NCBI GenBank assembly: GCA_021813365.1
Contig: JAKALB010000017.1
Coordinates: 1-33,342 of the forward strand
DNA from: Pseudomonadota bacterium
Lineage (GTDB): Bacteria > Pseudomonadota > Alphaproteobacteria > Rhodobacterales > Rhodobacteraceae
Reading direction: 5' to 3'
Length of the DNA stretch: 33,342 nucleotides
The position numbers were made by a program, and so were the translations under genes. This document shows positions 15,901 to 26,812 of the stretch, one piece after another. Position 1 is the first letter of the stretch, and each line of letters begins with the position of its first letter. A model generated the notes under the pieces. It had not been told where the DNA came from. It did not search any database and saw nothing but the letters and a program-made list of their open reading frames with translations.

Positions 15901-18195
15901 TTGACCGACACGACCCAGCCTGTGAAGTTCGCCGCGGCCGACGACGGTTCGGGGGGCGGGCGCAACCTGGCCCTGATGACGATCGCCGGTCTCTCAGCCA
16001 TGCTGGCTTTCGTGCTGCACGATCCGGTCGCGCAATTGGCGGCCACGGCGGCGGCCGTGACCCTGGGGGCCACGGCCCTGGGCTTTGCCCTGCGGGAACG
16101 CTGGCGGCGCCTGGGGCTGGACCGTCGGGTGCGTGTGCTGGCCGAACTGCTCGGCGAAGATGCCGCGCCCTGCTTCATGACCGATGCGTCGGGGCAGATC
16201 CTCTGGGCCAATGGCAGCGCCGCCAGCCGGTTCGAGACGGCCGAAACCGGCTCGCTTGCGGCCACCTTGACCCCGCATTTTGCCGCTCCGGGTGCGGTCC
16301 TGTTCCGCCTGCAGAATCGTGCCGCCCTTTCCGGGGCAGCGCGGGAAGACGTGGTGACCCGAATTGGCCACACCAGGCTTACGGTCAATCGGGTCGGCGA
16401 TGGCCGCTTCCTCTGGCGTCTCGAAGAGTTTCAGGACCGCAGCGCCAGCCGCAACGGCGATGCCGTCGGCCTGCCGATGCTGACCGCCAACAAGGCCGGC
16501 GTGGTCTTGTTTGCCAACGAGGCGATGCGCCGCCTGCTGGGCGGGCGGCCCAAGCGGCTGGACCGGATCTTCACGACGCAGGTGCTGCATTCCGGGGAAA
16601 TCGTGCAGGTTGCCACCAGCGACGGCCCGGTGCGTGCGCTGCTGGCGGAGATCGAGGGTGTGGGGGAACGGCGCGAAATCTACCTGCTGCCGGTTCCTGA
16701 CGCGGATGCCGCGCCGGACGGGCCTGGTTTTGACGACCTGCCGGTCAGTCTGATGACCTTTGCCGCGGATGGCACCCTGATCGAGGCCAATGCCGCAGCC
16801 CGCGCCATGATCGGACCCCTGGGCGAGGCGGGGGTGCCGTTTCACCAGATGTTCGAGGGGCTGGGGCGGCCGGTTTCGGAATGGCTGGCCGATGTGGCCG
16901 CGGAACGCATCCAGGGCGGGGCCGAGACGATGCGCCTGCGTCGACAGGAACGCGAGATCTTTGTGCAGGTCACGTTGCGGCGGATGGCCGATCGTGGGCG
17001 CGGCGTGGTGATGGCCGTGCTGCATGACATGACCGCGCTGAAATCGATGGAGGCGCAGTTTGCCCAAAGCCAGAAGATGCAGGCCATCGGTCAGCTCGCC
17101 GGCGGGGTGGCACATGATTTCAACAACCTGTTGACCGCCATTTCCGGCCATTGTGATCTGCTGCTGCTGCGACACGACCGCGAGCACCCCGATTTCGCCG
17201 ATCTCGAGCAGATTCACCAGAACGCCAATCGGGCGGCGGCGCTGGTCAATCAGCTGCTGGCCTTCTCGCGCAAGCAGACCTTGACGCCGCAGCAACTGGA
17301 TCTGGAGGAAGTGCTTTCCGACCAGGCCTATATGCTGAAACGGCTGGTGGGCGAGAAGATGCGTCTCGAGCTGATACCCGGCTCGGGACTGGGACCGATC
17401 CGCGCCGACCGGCGCCAGCTGGAACAGGTGGTGATGAACCTCGTGCTGAACGCCAGGGACGCGATGCAGCGCGAAGGCACCATCACCGTCGAGACCGAGG
17501 CGGTCAGCCTGGCCGAGCCGCTGCGCCGCGACCGGGCCATCGTGCCAGCCGGCGAATGGGCCGTGATTCGGGTCAAGGACCGCGGCCATGGCATCCCGCA
17601 GCCGCAGATCGAGAAGATATTCGAGCCCTTCTTCACTACCAAGAAGGCGGGCGAGGGCACGGGGCTGGGCTTGTCGATGGCCTATGGCATCGTGAAGCAG
17701 TCGGGCGGCTACATCTTTGTCGACAGCGAAGTGGGGCAGGGCACGGTGTTCCATCTGTGGTTTCCCATCGTCAAGGCGGCCGAACCCGTCGCCGCGCCGG
17801 CTCCGCGCCGCAAGACCGGCAACCGTCAGGGCGAAGGCGTCGTCCTCCTGGTCGAGGACGAGGCGCCGGTGCGCGCCTTTGCCGCCCGGGCCCTGCGGAT
17901 GCGCGGCTACACCGTTCTCGAGGCCGAAACGGCCGAAGCCGCGCTGGACCAGCTGAAGGATCCGGCACTGCAGGTCGATCTTTTCGTGACCGATGTCGTC
18001 ATGCCGGGTCTGGATGGCCCGACCTGGGTGGCCGAGGCGCGCAAGGCACGGCCGGATGTGAAGGTGGTCTTTGTCTCGGGCTATGCCGAGGATGTGCAGT
18101 CCGAAACCCAGGCCAGGCTGCCGAATTCGGTTTTCCTGCCGAAGCCCTTCTCGCTCAGCCAGCTGACCGAGACGGTGCAGGCCCAGTTGGGCTGA
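15901..18195 (+). CDS. cckA: Hybrid histidine kinase CckA
   Basis: CckA is the membrane-bound kinase/phosphatase that, via ChpT, controls the response regulator CtrA; in Rhodobacteraceae this pathway affects motility, gene transfer agent production and cell division. The predicted 764-residue protein has two N-terminal membrane helices (about residues 25-70) and PAS-like sensory regions to about 380. A HisKA domain follows with the phospho-acceptor His near residue 405 (GGVAHDFNNLL). The ATPase domain has NLVLNARDAM, DRGHGIP and GTGLGLSMAYGIV. A C-terminal receiver has its Asp near residue 698 (FVTDVVMPG). The start is uncertain: TTG 15901 has GGAACGGGGG upstream; GTG 15862 is an alternative. 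It ends 4 bases from the oppositely oriented sulfotransferase-like gene. Confidence 0.92.
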   Translation: MTDTTQPVKFAAADDGSGGGRNLALMTIAGLSAMLAFVLHDPVAQLAATAAAVTLGATALGFALRERWRRLGLDRRVRVLAELLGEDAAPCFMTDASGQILWANGSAASRFETAETGSLAATLTPHFAAPGAVLFRLQNRAALSGAAREDVVTRIGHTRLTVNRVGDGRFLWRLEEFQDRSASRNGDAVGLPMLTANKAGVVLFANEAMRRLLGGRPKRLDRIFTTQVLHSGEIVQVATSDGPVRALLAEIEGVGERREIYLLPVPDADAAPDGPGFDDLPVSLMTFAADGTLIEANAAARAMIGPLGEAGVPFHQMFEGLGRPVSEWLADVAAERIQGGAETMRLRRQEREIFVQVTLRRMADRGRGVVMAVLHDMTALKSMEAQFAQSQKMQAIGQLAGGVAHDFNNLLTAISGHCDLLLLRHDREHPDFADLEQIHQNANRAAALVNQLLAFSRKQTLTPQQLDLEEVLSDQAYMLKRLVGEKMRLELIPGSGLGPIRADRRQLEQVVMNLVLNARDAMQREGTITVETEAVSLAEPLRRDRAIVPAGEWAVIRVKDRGHGIPQPQIEKIFEPFFTTKKAGEGTGLGLSMAYGIVKQSGGYIFVDSEVGQGTVFHLWFPIVKAAEPVAAPAPRRKTGNRQGEGVVLLVEDEAPVRAFAARALRMRGYTVLEAETAEAALDQLKDPALQVDLFVTDVVMPGLDGPTWVAEARKARPDVKVVFVSGYAEDVQSETQARLPNSVFLPKPFSLSQLTETVQAQLG

Positions 18196-18199
18196 CGAC

Positions 18200-18790
18200 T
18201 CATTCGGCCAGCGAGGAGTAGACCTCGAATTCGCGTGCGCCGAAGTCACGCAGCCGGCTTTCGACATCCGGCGACAGGCGGGTCTCGCCCTGGGGCGACA
18301 CATTGACACGCGGCAAGTCGATCTTCATCTGCAGCTTGTGTTCCAGGAAACCCAGGAAGCGATCCATCCGGTCATAACGGAAGATCCGGTCGCATTGCCT
18401 TCCGCCGATCGGCGCCAGGAACTGGGCCTGGCTGCCGACACGCGCGAATTCGGGCTGGGTCTCCTGGCACCAGGCGCGCACGAAATCGTCAAAGCTCTTG
18501 CCCCGGGTCGACTTGTCATCCACCTCATCCTTGCGCTGGCGGTAGCGATACCAAGAACCCAACCAGTCGATCGGTTCGCGCATGACGCCGACGACGGTGA
18601 ACTTGTGGTCCTTGCCATCGCCGACATAGGGCGCAAGAAACCGGTGATACCTGTTGGCGCCGGTGTGCTTCAGTTGCGGCGGGCGTTGCACGACAATGGC
18701 GGCATGCGGTGCCAGCGTCTCTTCCAAGGCGGTCGTTCCGGTCTTGGGATTGGCCAGAACCACCAGCCTCTGCCGCCAGAAGATGAGCAT
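18200..18790 (-). CDS. Sulfotransferase-family protein
   Basis: The 196-residue protein has the two PAPS-binding signatures of sulfotransferases: the 5'-phosphosulfate loop NPKTGTTALEE near the N-terminus and the 3'-phosphate region VMREPIDWLGSWYRYR near residue 80. Such short proteins in front of recA recur in Rhodobacteraceae and are sometimes mislabelled as gamma-glutamyl kinase. The acceptor is unknown. The ATG at 18790 gives the N-terminus MLIFWRQRLVVLANPKTG typical of the group and has GAGG about 10 bases upstream; an ATG at 18829 would add 13 basic residues. Its 3' end nearly touches that of cckA, and its 5' end shares an intergenic region with recA. Confidence 0.8.
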   Translation of the reverse strand: MLIFWRQRLVVLANPKTGTTALEETLAPHAAIVVQRPPQLKHTGANRYHRFLAPYVGDGKDHKFTVVGVMREPIDWLGSWYRYRQRKDEVDDKSTRGKSFDDFVRAWCQETQPEFARVGSQAQFLAPIGGRQCDRIFRYDRMDRFLGFLEHKLQMKIDLPRVNVSPQGETRLSPDVESRLRDFGAREFEVYSSLAE

Positions 18791-18821
18791 CGCCGCCTTG
18801 CCTCGCTTTTTCCGGGTCTCG

Positions 18822-18836
18822 TCAACCATTCCTTAA
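18822..18836 (-). promoter_or_regulatory. Near-consensus CtrA-type site between the sulfotransferase gene and recA
   Basis: On the minus strand the sequence reads TTAA-N7-TTGA, seven of eight positions of the CtrA consensus. It lies 32 bases upstream of the chosen sulfotransferase start and about 135 bases upstream of recA. One mismatch is easily reached by chance, so this is weaker than the cckA site. Confidence 0.3.
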
Positions 18837-18880
18837 CCAACCCGAAGCAAAGCTCAAGCTGTGAAGAATTTGATTGAAAT

Positions 18881-18895
18881 GTTCCCGTTTTGTGC
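18881..18895 (+). promoter_or_regulatory. LexA-like box 1 upstream of recA
   Basis: GTTC-N7-GTGC matches the alphaproteobacterial SOS box GTTC-N7-GTTC at seven of eight positions. It lies just after a possible -35 element (TTGAAA, 18874-18879), where a repressor would block polymerase. Confidence 0.5.
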
Positions 18896-18906
18896 GCATC
18901 AATGGC

Positions 18907-18921
18907 AAACAAAACCGGAAC
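18907..18921 (-). promoter_or_regulatory. LexA-like box 2 upstream of recA, inverted
   Basis: Read on the minus strand this is GTTC-N7-GTTT, again seven of eight positions of GTTC-N7-GTTC. Together with box 1 it makes a 13-bp inverted repeat with a single mismatch (18881-18893 against 18909-18921). Confidence 0.45.
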
Positions 18922-18971
18922 AGTCTTGCGGTTGCCGCCTGCGGGTGGCTATGAAATAAGGGGCAAGGACG

Positions 18972-20042
18972 ATGAACACGGCGTCACTTTTCGACCTGAA
19001 CGGGAAGCGGGACATGGACAAGAAGAAGGCGCTGGAAAGCGCGCTGGCCCAGATCGAGCGGCAGTTCGGCAAGGGATCGATCATGAAGCTGGGCCAGGAC
19101 AGCGCGGTGATGGATATCGAATCCACCTCGACCGGCAGCCTGGGCCTGGACATCGCGCTGGGTATCGGTGGCCTGCCCAAGGGCCGCATCGTCGAGATCT
19201 ACGGGCCGGAAAGTTCGGGCAAGACGACGTTGACGCTGCATGTCGTGGCCGAAGAGCAGAAGAAGGGCGGGGTTTGCGCCTTTGTCGATGCCGAACATGC
19301 GCTGGACCCGCAATATGCCAAGAAACTTGGCGTCGACCTGGACGAATTGCTGATCAGCCAGCCCGACACGGGCGAACAGGCGCTGGAAATCGTCGATACG
19401 CTGGTGCGCTCGGGCGCGGTCAGCCTGATCGTTGTCGACTCGGTCGCGGCGCTGGTGCCGAAATCCGAAATCGAAGGCGACATGGGCGACATGCAGATGG
19501 GCAGCCAGGCCCGGCTGATGAGCCAGGCGATGCGCAAGCTGACCGCCAGCATCGGCCGCTCCAACTGCATGGTGATCTTCATCAACCAGATCCGCATGAA
19601 GATCGGCGTGATGTTCGGCAGCCCCGAAACCACCACCGGCGGCAACGCCCTGAAGTTCTATGCCAGTGTCCGGCTGGATATCCGCCGCATCGGCTCGGTC
19701 AAGGATCGCGACGAAGTTACCGGCAACACGACCCGGGTGAAGGTGGTGAAGAACAAGGTGGCGCCGCCCTTCAAGGAGGTGGAATTCGACATCATGTATG
19801 GCGAGGGCATTTCCAAGACCGGCGAGATCGTCGATCTGGGGGTGAAGGCCGGCATCGTGGAAAAGTCGGGCTCCTGGTATTCCTACGGCGACGAACGCAT
19901 CGGCCAGGGTCGCGAGAATGCCAAGGCATTCCTGAAGGCCAATCCCGATATCGCCAGGGCCATCGAAGATCGTATCCGTTCGGCCTCGGGCTTGGATCTG
20001 TCGATGGCCCCCGCCGACCGCAACGAGGTGATGGAGGAATAA
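18972..20042 (+). CDS. recA: Recombinase RecA
   Basis: The 356-residue protein is the DNA strand-exchange recombinase and the co-protease that triggers LexA self-cleavage. Walker A GPESSGKT is at 78-85, the Walker B region is [13 protein letters not shown], and the L2 loop [28 protein letters not shown] is intact. The C-terminus ends in an acidic tail (EVMEE). The ATG at 18972 gives the normal N-terminal extension ([21 protein letters not shown]) and follows AAGGACG; an in-frame ATG at 19014 would cut conserved residues. Its promoter region carries two LexA-like boxes. alaS follows 141 bases downstream. Confidence 0.98.
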   Translation: MNTASLFDLNGKRDMDKKKALESALAQIERQFGKGSIMKLGQDSAVMDIESTSTGSLGLDIALGIGGLPKGRIVEIYGPESSGKTTLTLHVVAEEQKKGGVCAFVDAEHALDPQYAKKLGVDLDELLISQPDTGEQALEIVDTLVRSGAVSLIVVDSVAALVPKSEIEGDMGDMQMGSQARLMSQAMRKLTASIGRSNCMVIFINQIRMKIGVMFGSPETTTGGNALKFYASVRLDIRRIGSVKDRDEVTGNTTRVKVVKNKVAPPFKEVEFDIMYGEGISKTGEIVDLGVKAGIVEKSGSWYSYGDERIGQGRENAKAFLKANPDIARAIEDRIRSASGLDLSMAPADRNEVMEE

Positions 20043-20183
20043 TCCTTCACCCCGATGCAGCGGCCGCGCGCGCTCTGGCCAGCGGGGCGCGCGTGGTCGC
20101 TTCTTTGGCGGTGGACAGGGGCGAATGCGGGGGCTAAACGAGGGTCCAACCCAGGTTGCAAGCCCTTGGAAGGTCGCCTCGAC

Positions 20184-22838
<2,655 letters not shown>

Positions 22839-22839
22839 G

Positions 22840-23130
22840 ATGCCCTCGGCACTGTGGATCGCGCATGTGAAGGTTACGGACGCCGCTGCCTATGGCGAAT
22901 ATGCCAGGCGGGCCACGCTGGCCATCGCCGCCCATGGCGGGGTGTTCCTGGCGCGTGGCGGGCGCTATGTGCAGCTGGAGGGCAACGACCGGCCGCGCAA
23001 TGTCGTGGCCCGGTTTCCCAGCCTGGAGAAGGCGCTGGAATGTTATCACTCGCCCGCCTATCAGGCGGCGCTCAGCTTCGCCAAGGGCGCTGCCGAAAGG
23101 GATTTGCTGGTGGTGGAAGAGGCCGAGTGA
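22840..23130 (+). CDS. DUF1330 family protein
   Basis: The 96-residue protein belongs to the DUF1330 dimeric alpha-beta barrel family. It has the expected pattern: WIAHVKVTDAAAYGEYA, FLARGGRYVQLEG, RPRNVVARFPSLEKALECYHSPAYQAAL and LLVVEEAE. No enzyme activity is established for the family. It starts 1 base after the alaS stop, so it is the last gene of the recA-alaS transcript or at least translated with alaS. Confidence 0.85.
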   Translation: MPSALWIAHVKVTDAAAYGEYARRATLAIAAHGGVFLARGGRYVQLEGNDRPRNVVARFPSLEKALECYHSPAYQAALSFAKGAAERDLLVVEEAE

Positions 23131-23178
23131 CCCTCCTCATCGCGAATCGGGCCAGCGGCCAGTCCGCCGGGCCCGGCA

Positions 23179-23207
23179 GCGATTTCCCCGAAATTCGGGA
23201 AAATCGC
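23179..23207. promoter_or_regulatory. 29-bp near-perfect palindrome in the intergenic region
   Basis: GCGATTTCCCCGAA and TTCGGGAAAATCGC are 14-bp arms with one mismatch around a single A. The site lies 49 bases after the DUF1330 stop and 172 bases before the VPLPA-CTERM start. It could end the recA-alaS transcript or be an operator. No T-run follows. A partial echo of the arm (TTTTCGGGGC) follows at 23211-23220. Confidence 0.5.
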
Positions 23208-23378
23208 CAGTTTTCGGGGCGATACGGCCTATCGTTTCCAGCCGGTCAACAGTGCACAGACGCTGTTCCCGAGCCCAGGCGGCAATAACGGGTCTCGCCG
23301 CAATTCTTAGTCCATTTGGGTCATGCGCCTGCCGTGATCCGGCCATAAATTGGACACAGAAAAGTCCCGGAGGTCATG

Positions 23379-23861
23379 ATGCGGTATTCGAGATTCGCGG
23401 CGGCCGTATTTGCCGTGGCCCTTGGCGGCGCAGCCGCCATGGCAAGCACGGTCGAGGCGGATTTCACCGGCTCTGCAGTCTCTGGCGGCGGCATCGGCGG
23501 CGCCGATTTCAGTGCCTTTGGCAAGAGCGCCACATCTTCTGGCCCTGGGGCAGGGGTCTATGCCTATATGTTCGGCAGCGCGAACGACGCGCCGATCAAC
23601 CTGGCCCAGCCGTCCAGCGCCGATCCGATCAATCCGGTCAAGCTGGGTCGCGTCACCTATTCCAACTGCGAATGGGTTCCCCAGTCGAAGGATTGCGAAT
23701 TGACGGTGGGTGAGCGCATCGTTCGCATCTCGCTTTCGGGTGTGAGCTTCAGCAAGGTGGCCACGGTTCCGTTGCCGGCCGGTCTGGGTATGCTGGGTGC
23801 ATCTCTGGCCCTGCTGGCCCTGGTCACGCGCCGCCGTCGCACGGCCTTGGCCGCCGCCTGA
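23379..23861 (+). CDS. VPLPA-CTERM sorting-domain protein
   Basis: This is a secreted protein of 160 residues. It has a Sec signal peptide (RFAAAVFAVALGGAAAMAS). The mature domain, rich in Gly, Ser and Ala, has one Cys pair (NCEWVPQSKDCEL). The C-terminal sorting signal is VPLPAG, a hydrophobic helix (LGMLGASLALLALV) and a basic RRRR cluster. This tripartite tail is the Rhodobacterales version of PEP-CTERM and is expected to be processed by an exosortase, which is not in this window. The second of two adjacent ATGs (23379) is chosen because GGAGG at 23369-23373 is 5 bases away, against 2 for the first. The mature domain is not one I recognise. Confidence 0.82.
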   Translation: MRYSRFAAAVFAVALGGAAAMASTVEADFTGSAVSGGGIGGADFSAFGKSATSSGPGAGVYAYMFGSANDAPINLAQPSSADPINPVKLGRVTYSNCEWVPQSKDCELTVGERIVRISLSGVSFSKVATVPLPAGLGMLGASLALLALVTRRRRTALAAA

Positions 23862-23891
23862 TCAGGGGCGCGGCGCAGCCATCGCTGCAAT

Positions 23892-23927
23892 GCAGACGGG
23901 CCGGTGGCTATCCACCGGCCCGTCTGC
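23892..23927. terminator. Strong bidirectional terminator hairpin
   Basis: A perfect 16-bp inverted repeat (GCAGACGGGCCGGTGG and its complement) surrounds a CTAT loop. It lies between the stop codons of the converging VPLPA-CTERM and LuxR-type genes. Confidence 0.8.
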
Positions 23928-23949
23928 TTGCCGCCCGGCCTGGGCGCGG

Positions 23950-24198
23950 TCAGCCCCGCATGCGCCGGTCGACCACCAGAACCAGGTCGATCTGGCGCCG
24001 CGTGGCCGTCTTGGCCATGGCAGACTTCACCTGATTGCGCACCGTGTTGATGCTGACGCCGCGGGCTTCGGCGATTTGCCGCAGCGATGCGCCACGAACC
24101 ATGGCCAGTGCCACCTCGGCCTCGGAACGGGTCAGTGCAAAGGTCGCCTGCAAGTCGATCAGACGTGCGTCCGGAAGCGGCGCTGCAGAAGAAGTCAC
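23950..24198 (-). CDS. Small stand-alone LuxR-type HTH protein
   Basis: The predicted 82-residue protein is little more than a LuxR/FixJ-type DNA-binding domain: ALTRSEAEVALAMVRGASLRQIAEARG, the recognition helix VSINTVRNQVKSAMAKT, then ATRRQIDLVLVV. Relatives usually carry this domain at the C-terminus of a longer protein with a sensory part. The start is unsure. GTG at 24198 has GGGG about 8 bases upstream; ATG 24243 or TTG 24273 would add Cys/Arg-rich residues that look non-coding. It may be a genuine minimal regulator or the remnant of a larger gene. Confidence 0.6.
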   Translation of the reverse strand: MTSSAAPLPDARLIDLQATFALTRSEAEVALAMVRGASLRQIAEARGVSINTVRNQVKSAMAKTATRRQIDLVLVVDRRMRG

Positions 24199-24345
24199 AG
24201 GATCAACCCCATTTGCTGCACAAGGGCATCGCGGGCATCGCATCTTTCGCGCCCGGCCTGACGATAGTGCCAAGCTCCCGGCCGGACCACAACGGTCGAG
24301 GCAACCGGCAGGCCGCGGCCGCCCGGCAAGCCGTCGGTCCGCGGA

Positions 24346-26163
24346 TCACTCCTTGCGGCTTTCCCGTTTGCGGTCATGCGGATCCAGGATCCGCTTGCGC
24401 AAGCGGATGATCTTTGGCGTCACTTCGACCAGTTCATCGTCGTCGATATAGGCGATCGCCTCTTCCAGGCTCATTTTCACATGCGGGGTCAGGCGCACGG
24501 CCTCGTCGGTGCCGCTGGCGCGCACGTTGGTCAGCTTCTTGCCCTTCAGCGGATTGACCTCGAGATCATTGTCGCGGGCATGTTCGCCGATGATCATGCC
24601 GACATAGACCTGTTCCTGCGGACCGATGAACATCCGGCCGCGGTCTTCCAGATTCCACAGCGCATAGGCCACCGAAACGCCGGCCTCGGTCGAGATCAAC
24701 ACGCCCTGGCGGCGGCCCTGGATCGGGCCCTTGTGCGGCGCCCAGCCGTGGAAGATGCGGTTCAGAACGCCGGTGCCGCGCGTGTCGGTCAGGAACTGGC
24801 CCTGATAACCGATCAGCCCGCGCGAGGGGACATGCGCAATGATCCGCGTCTTGCCCACGCCGGCCGGCTTCATCTCCACCAGCTCGCCCTTGCGCTCTCC
24901 GGTCAGCTTGTCGATCACCGCGCCCGAGAATTCGTCGTCCACATCGATGATGACCTCCTCGATCGGCTCGTTGCGGACCCCGTCGATGTCCTTGAAGATC
25001 ACGCGCGGGCGGCTGATCGACAGTTCAAAGCCCTCGCGGCGCATGTTTTCGATCAGCACGCCCATCTGCAATTCGCCGCGGCCCGAGACTTCGAAGGCCT
25101 CGCCGCCGGGCGTGTCGGCAACCTTGATCGCCACATTGACTTCCGCCTCCCTCATCAGCCGGTCACGGATGACGCGGGACTGCACCTTGTTGCCATCCCG
25201 CCCGGCCAGGGGTGAGTCATTGATGCCGAAGGTGACCGAGATCGTCGGCGGATCGATCGGCTGGGCCGGAATCGGCACATCGACCGACAGATCGCAGAGG
25301 GTATCGGCCACGGTCGCCTTGGTCATGCCGGCCACGGTGACGATGTCGCCGGCAACGGCCTCGTCCACCGCGGTCTGGGTCAGCCCGCGGAACGCGAGAA
25401 TTTTCGAGACACGGAACTGCTCGATCCGCTCGCCGGTGCGCGACAGCGCCTTCAGCGTGGCGCCGGGGCGCAGCGTGCCCGCCTCGATCCGCCCGGTCAG
25501 GATGCGGCCGATGAACGGATCGGCCGACAGCGTGGTGGCCAGCATGCGAAACGGCTCGGCCGCCGCGGCGATCTGCCGGGGGGCGGGCACATGGCGCACC
25601 ACCATGTCGAACAGTGCCGACAGATCCTTGCGCGGCCCGTCCAGGCTTTCATCCGCCCAGCCGGCGCGGCCCGAGGCATAGATATAGGGGAAGTCCAGCT
25701 GATCGTCGTTTGCACCCAGGTTGGAAAACAGGTCGAACACTTCGTTCAGGGCACGGTCGGGCTCGGCATCCGGCTTGTCGACCTTGTTCAGCACCACGAT
25801 GGGGCGCAGACCCAGGGCCAGCGCCTTGGCCAGGACGAACTTGGTCTGCGGCATCGGGCCTTCGGCGGCATCCACCAGCAGGCAGACACCATCCACCATG
25901 GACAGGATGCGCTCGACCTCGCCGCCAAAGTCGGCATGGCCGGGGGTGTCGACGATGTTGATCCGTGCGCCGTGCCATTCGACACTGGTGCATTTGGCCA
26001 GAATGGTGATGCCGCGCTCGCGTTCGATGTCGTTCGAATCCATCGCGCGCTCCGACACCATCTGGCCTTCGCGAAAGGCGCCGGACTGTTTCAGCAGCTC
26101 ATCGACCAGCGTGGTCTTGCCATGGTCGACATGCGCGATGATGGCGATGTTGCGAAGCTCCAT
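24346..26163 (-). CDS. typA: Ribosome-associated GTPase TypA/BipA
   Basis: The 605-residue translational GTPase is similar to EF-G/LepA and acts in 50S assembly and stress or low-temperature growth. The GTPase domain has AHVDHGKTT near residue 10, [19 protein letters not shown] and NKVD. Later blocks are complete, including [20 protein letters not shown] and the C-terminal domain [22 protein letters not shown] 26163 gives the conserved [18 protein letters not shown] start and the usual length; a GTG 12 bases upstream is in frame, and no strong ribosome binding site is visible for either. Confidence 0.96.
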   Translation of the reverse strand: MELRNIAIIAHVDHGKTTLVDELLKQSGAFREGQMVSERAMDSNDIERERGITILAKCTSVEWHGARINIVDTPGHADFGGEVERILSMVDGVCLLVDAAEGPMPQTKFVLAKALALGLRPIVVLNKVDKPDAEPDRALNEVFDLFSNLGANDDQLDFPYIYASGRAGWADESLDGPRKDLSALFDMVVRHVPAPRQIAAAAEPFRMLATTLSADPFIGRILTGRIEAGTLRPGATLKALSRTGERIEQFRVSKILAFRGLTQTAVDEAVAGDIVTVAGMTKATVADTLCDLSVDVPIPAQPIDPPTISVTFGINDSPLAGRDGNKVQSRVIRDRLMREAEVNVAIKVADTPGGEAFEVSGRGELQMGVLIENMRREGFELSISRPRVIFKDIDGVRNEPIEEVIIDVDDEFSGAVIDKLTGERKGELVEMKPAGVGKTRIIAHVPSRGLIGYQGQFLTDTRGTGVLNRIFHGWAPHKGPIQGRRQGVLISTEAGVSVAYALWNLEDRGRMFIGPQEQVYVGMIIGEHARDNDLEVNPLKGKKLTNVRASGTDEAVRLTPHVKMSLEEAIAYIDDDELVEVTPKIIRLRKRILDPHDRKRESRKE

Positions 26164-26242
26164 CGGAGGGATCACTTTCAGTGGATTTCAAGGTTGGAAG
26201 GCCCTTACCCGGTTTGCCGGCAGAAGGCCAGAGGCGGCGCGG

Positions 26243-26812
26243 TCAGCGGCGGCCGCGGCGCCGGGCGGCGGAAATCAGCACCAGAAGCGCGACACCTTCA
26301 AGGATTCGGTGCAGTTTCAGGCCGACGACGGCCTGGCCAAGGCCGCCCGCCAGCTGTTCGAAACGTGCCACCTGGAGGCCCACGAACAGCGCCAGCAGCC
26401 CCATGCCCAGAACCAGCGCCCGGTTGCCGGCCAGGGCCTGCCGGCTGACCCACAGCACCGCGACGGCGCCAGCCGCCCCCAGAACCAGCATGGTCATGCC
26501 AAAGGCGCGCTGGAACGCCAGCCGCTGATCGAACCAGCCTTCCTGGCGGGCGACGCAGCGCCCGACCCAGATGACGGTCTGTTGCAGGTCCAGCTGCTTG
26601 TTCAGCGCCATCAGCACCAGCACAAGGGTCGCCGTGCCCCACAGGACCCGTTCGCCCGGCAGCCAGTCGCGCCGGACCCACAGCAGTCTCAGAAACAGCC
26701 CGCTGGCAAGCACATACAGCACCGTCAGCCCCAACCCACCGATCGTGGGATCGCCGAGATGGGGCTGCCAGACGGCCTCGGCGCAGGCCAGGATCAGCTT
26801 CAGCCGATCCAA
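26243..26812 (-). CDS. Uncharacterised membrane protein
   Basis: A predicted 189-residue inner-membrane protein with about five hydrophobic helices. These are [70 protein letters not shown] and [13 protein letters not shown]. Between helices 2 and 3 lies the conserved-looking stretch [15 protein letters not shown], with a following EGW and Arg-rich segment. I do not recognise a function. The start is probably TTG 26812, with GGGGCGGA upstream, overlapping the 3' end of icd by 13 bases, which suggests co-transcription with icd. The longer open frame upstream lies within icd and looks non-coding. Confidence 0.72.
   Translation of the reverse strand: MDRLKLILACAEAVWQPHLGDPTIGGLGLTVLYVLASGLFLRLLWVRRDWLPGERVLWGTATLVLVLMALNKQLDLQQTVIWVGRCVARQEGWFDQRLAFQRAFGMTMLVLGAAGAVAVLWVSRQALAGNRALVLGMGLLALFVGLQVARFEQLAGGLGQAVVGLKLHRILEGVALLVLISAARRRGRR

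Noticed and set aside
15994-18309. A 771-codon minus-strand frame opposite cckA
   Set aside because: Antisense shadow of a well-defined histidine kinase.
24195-24377. A small open frame that might be the missing N-terminal part of the LuxR-type gene
   Set aside because: It ends in a different frame and its sequence does not resemble a sensory or receiver domain.
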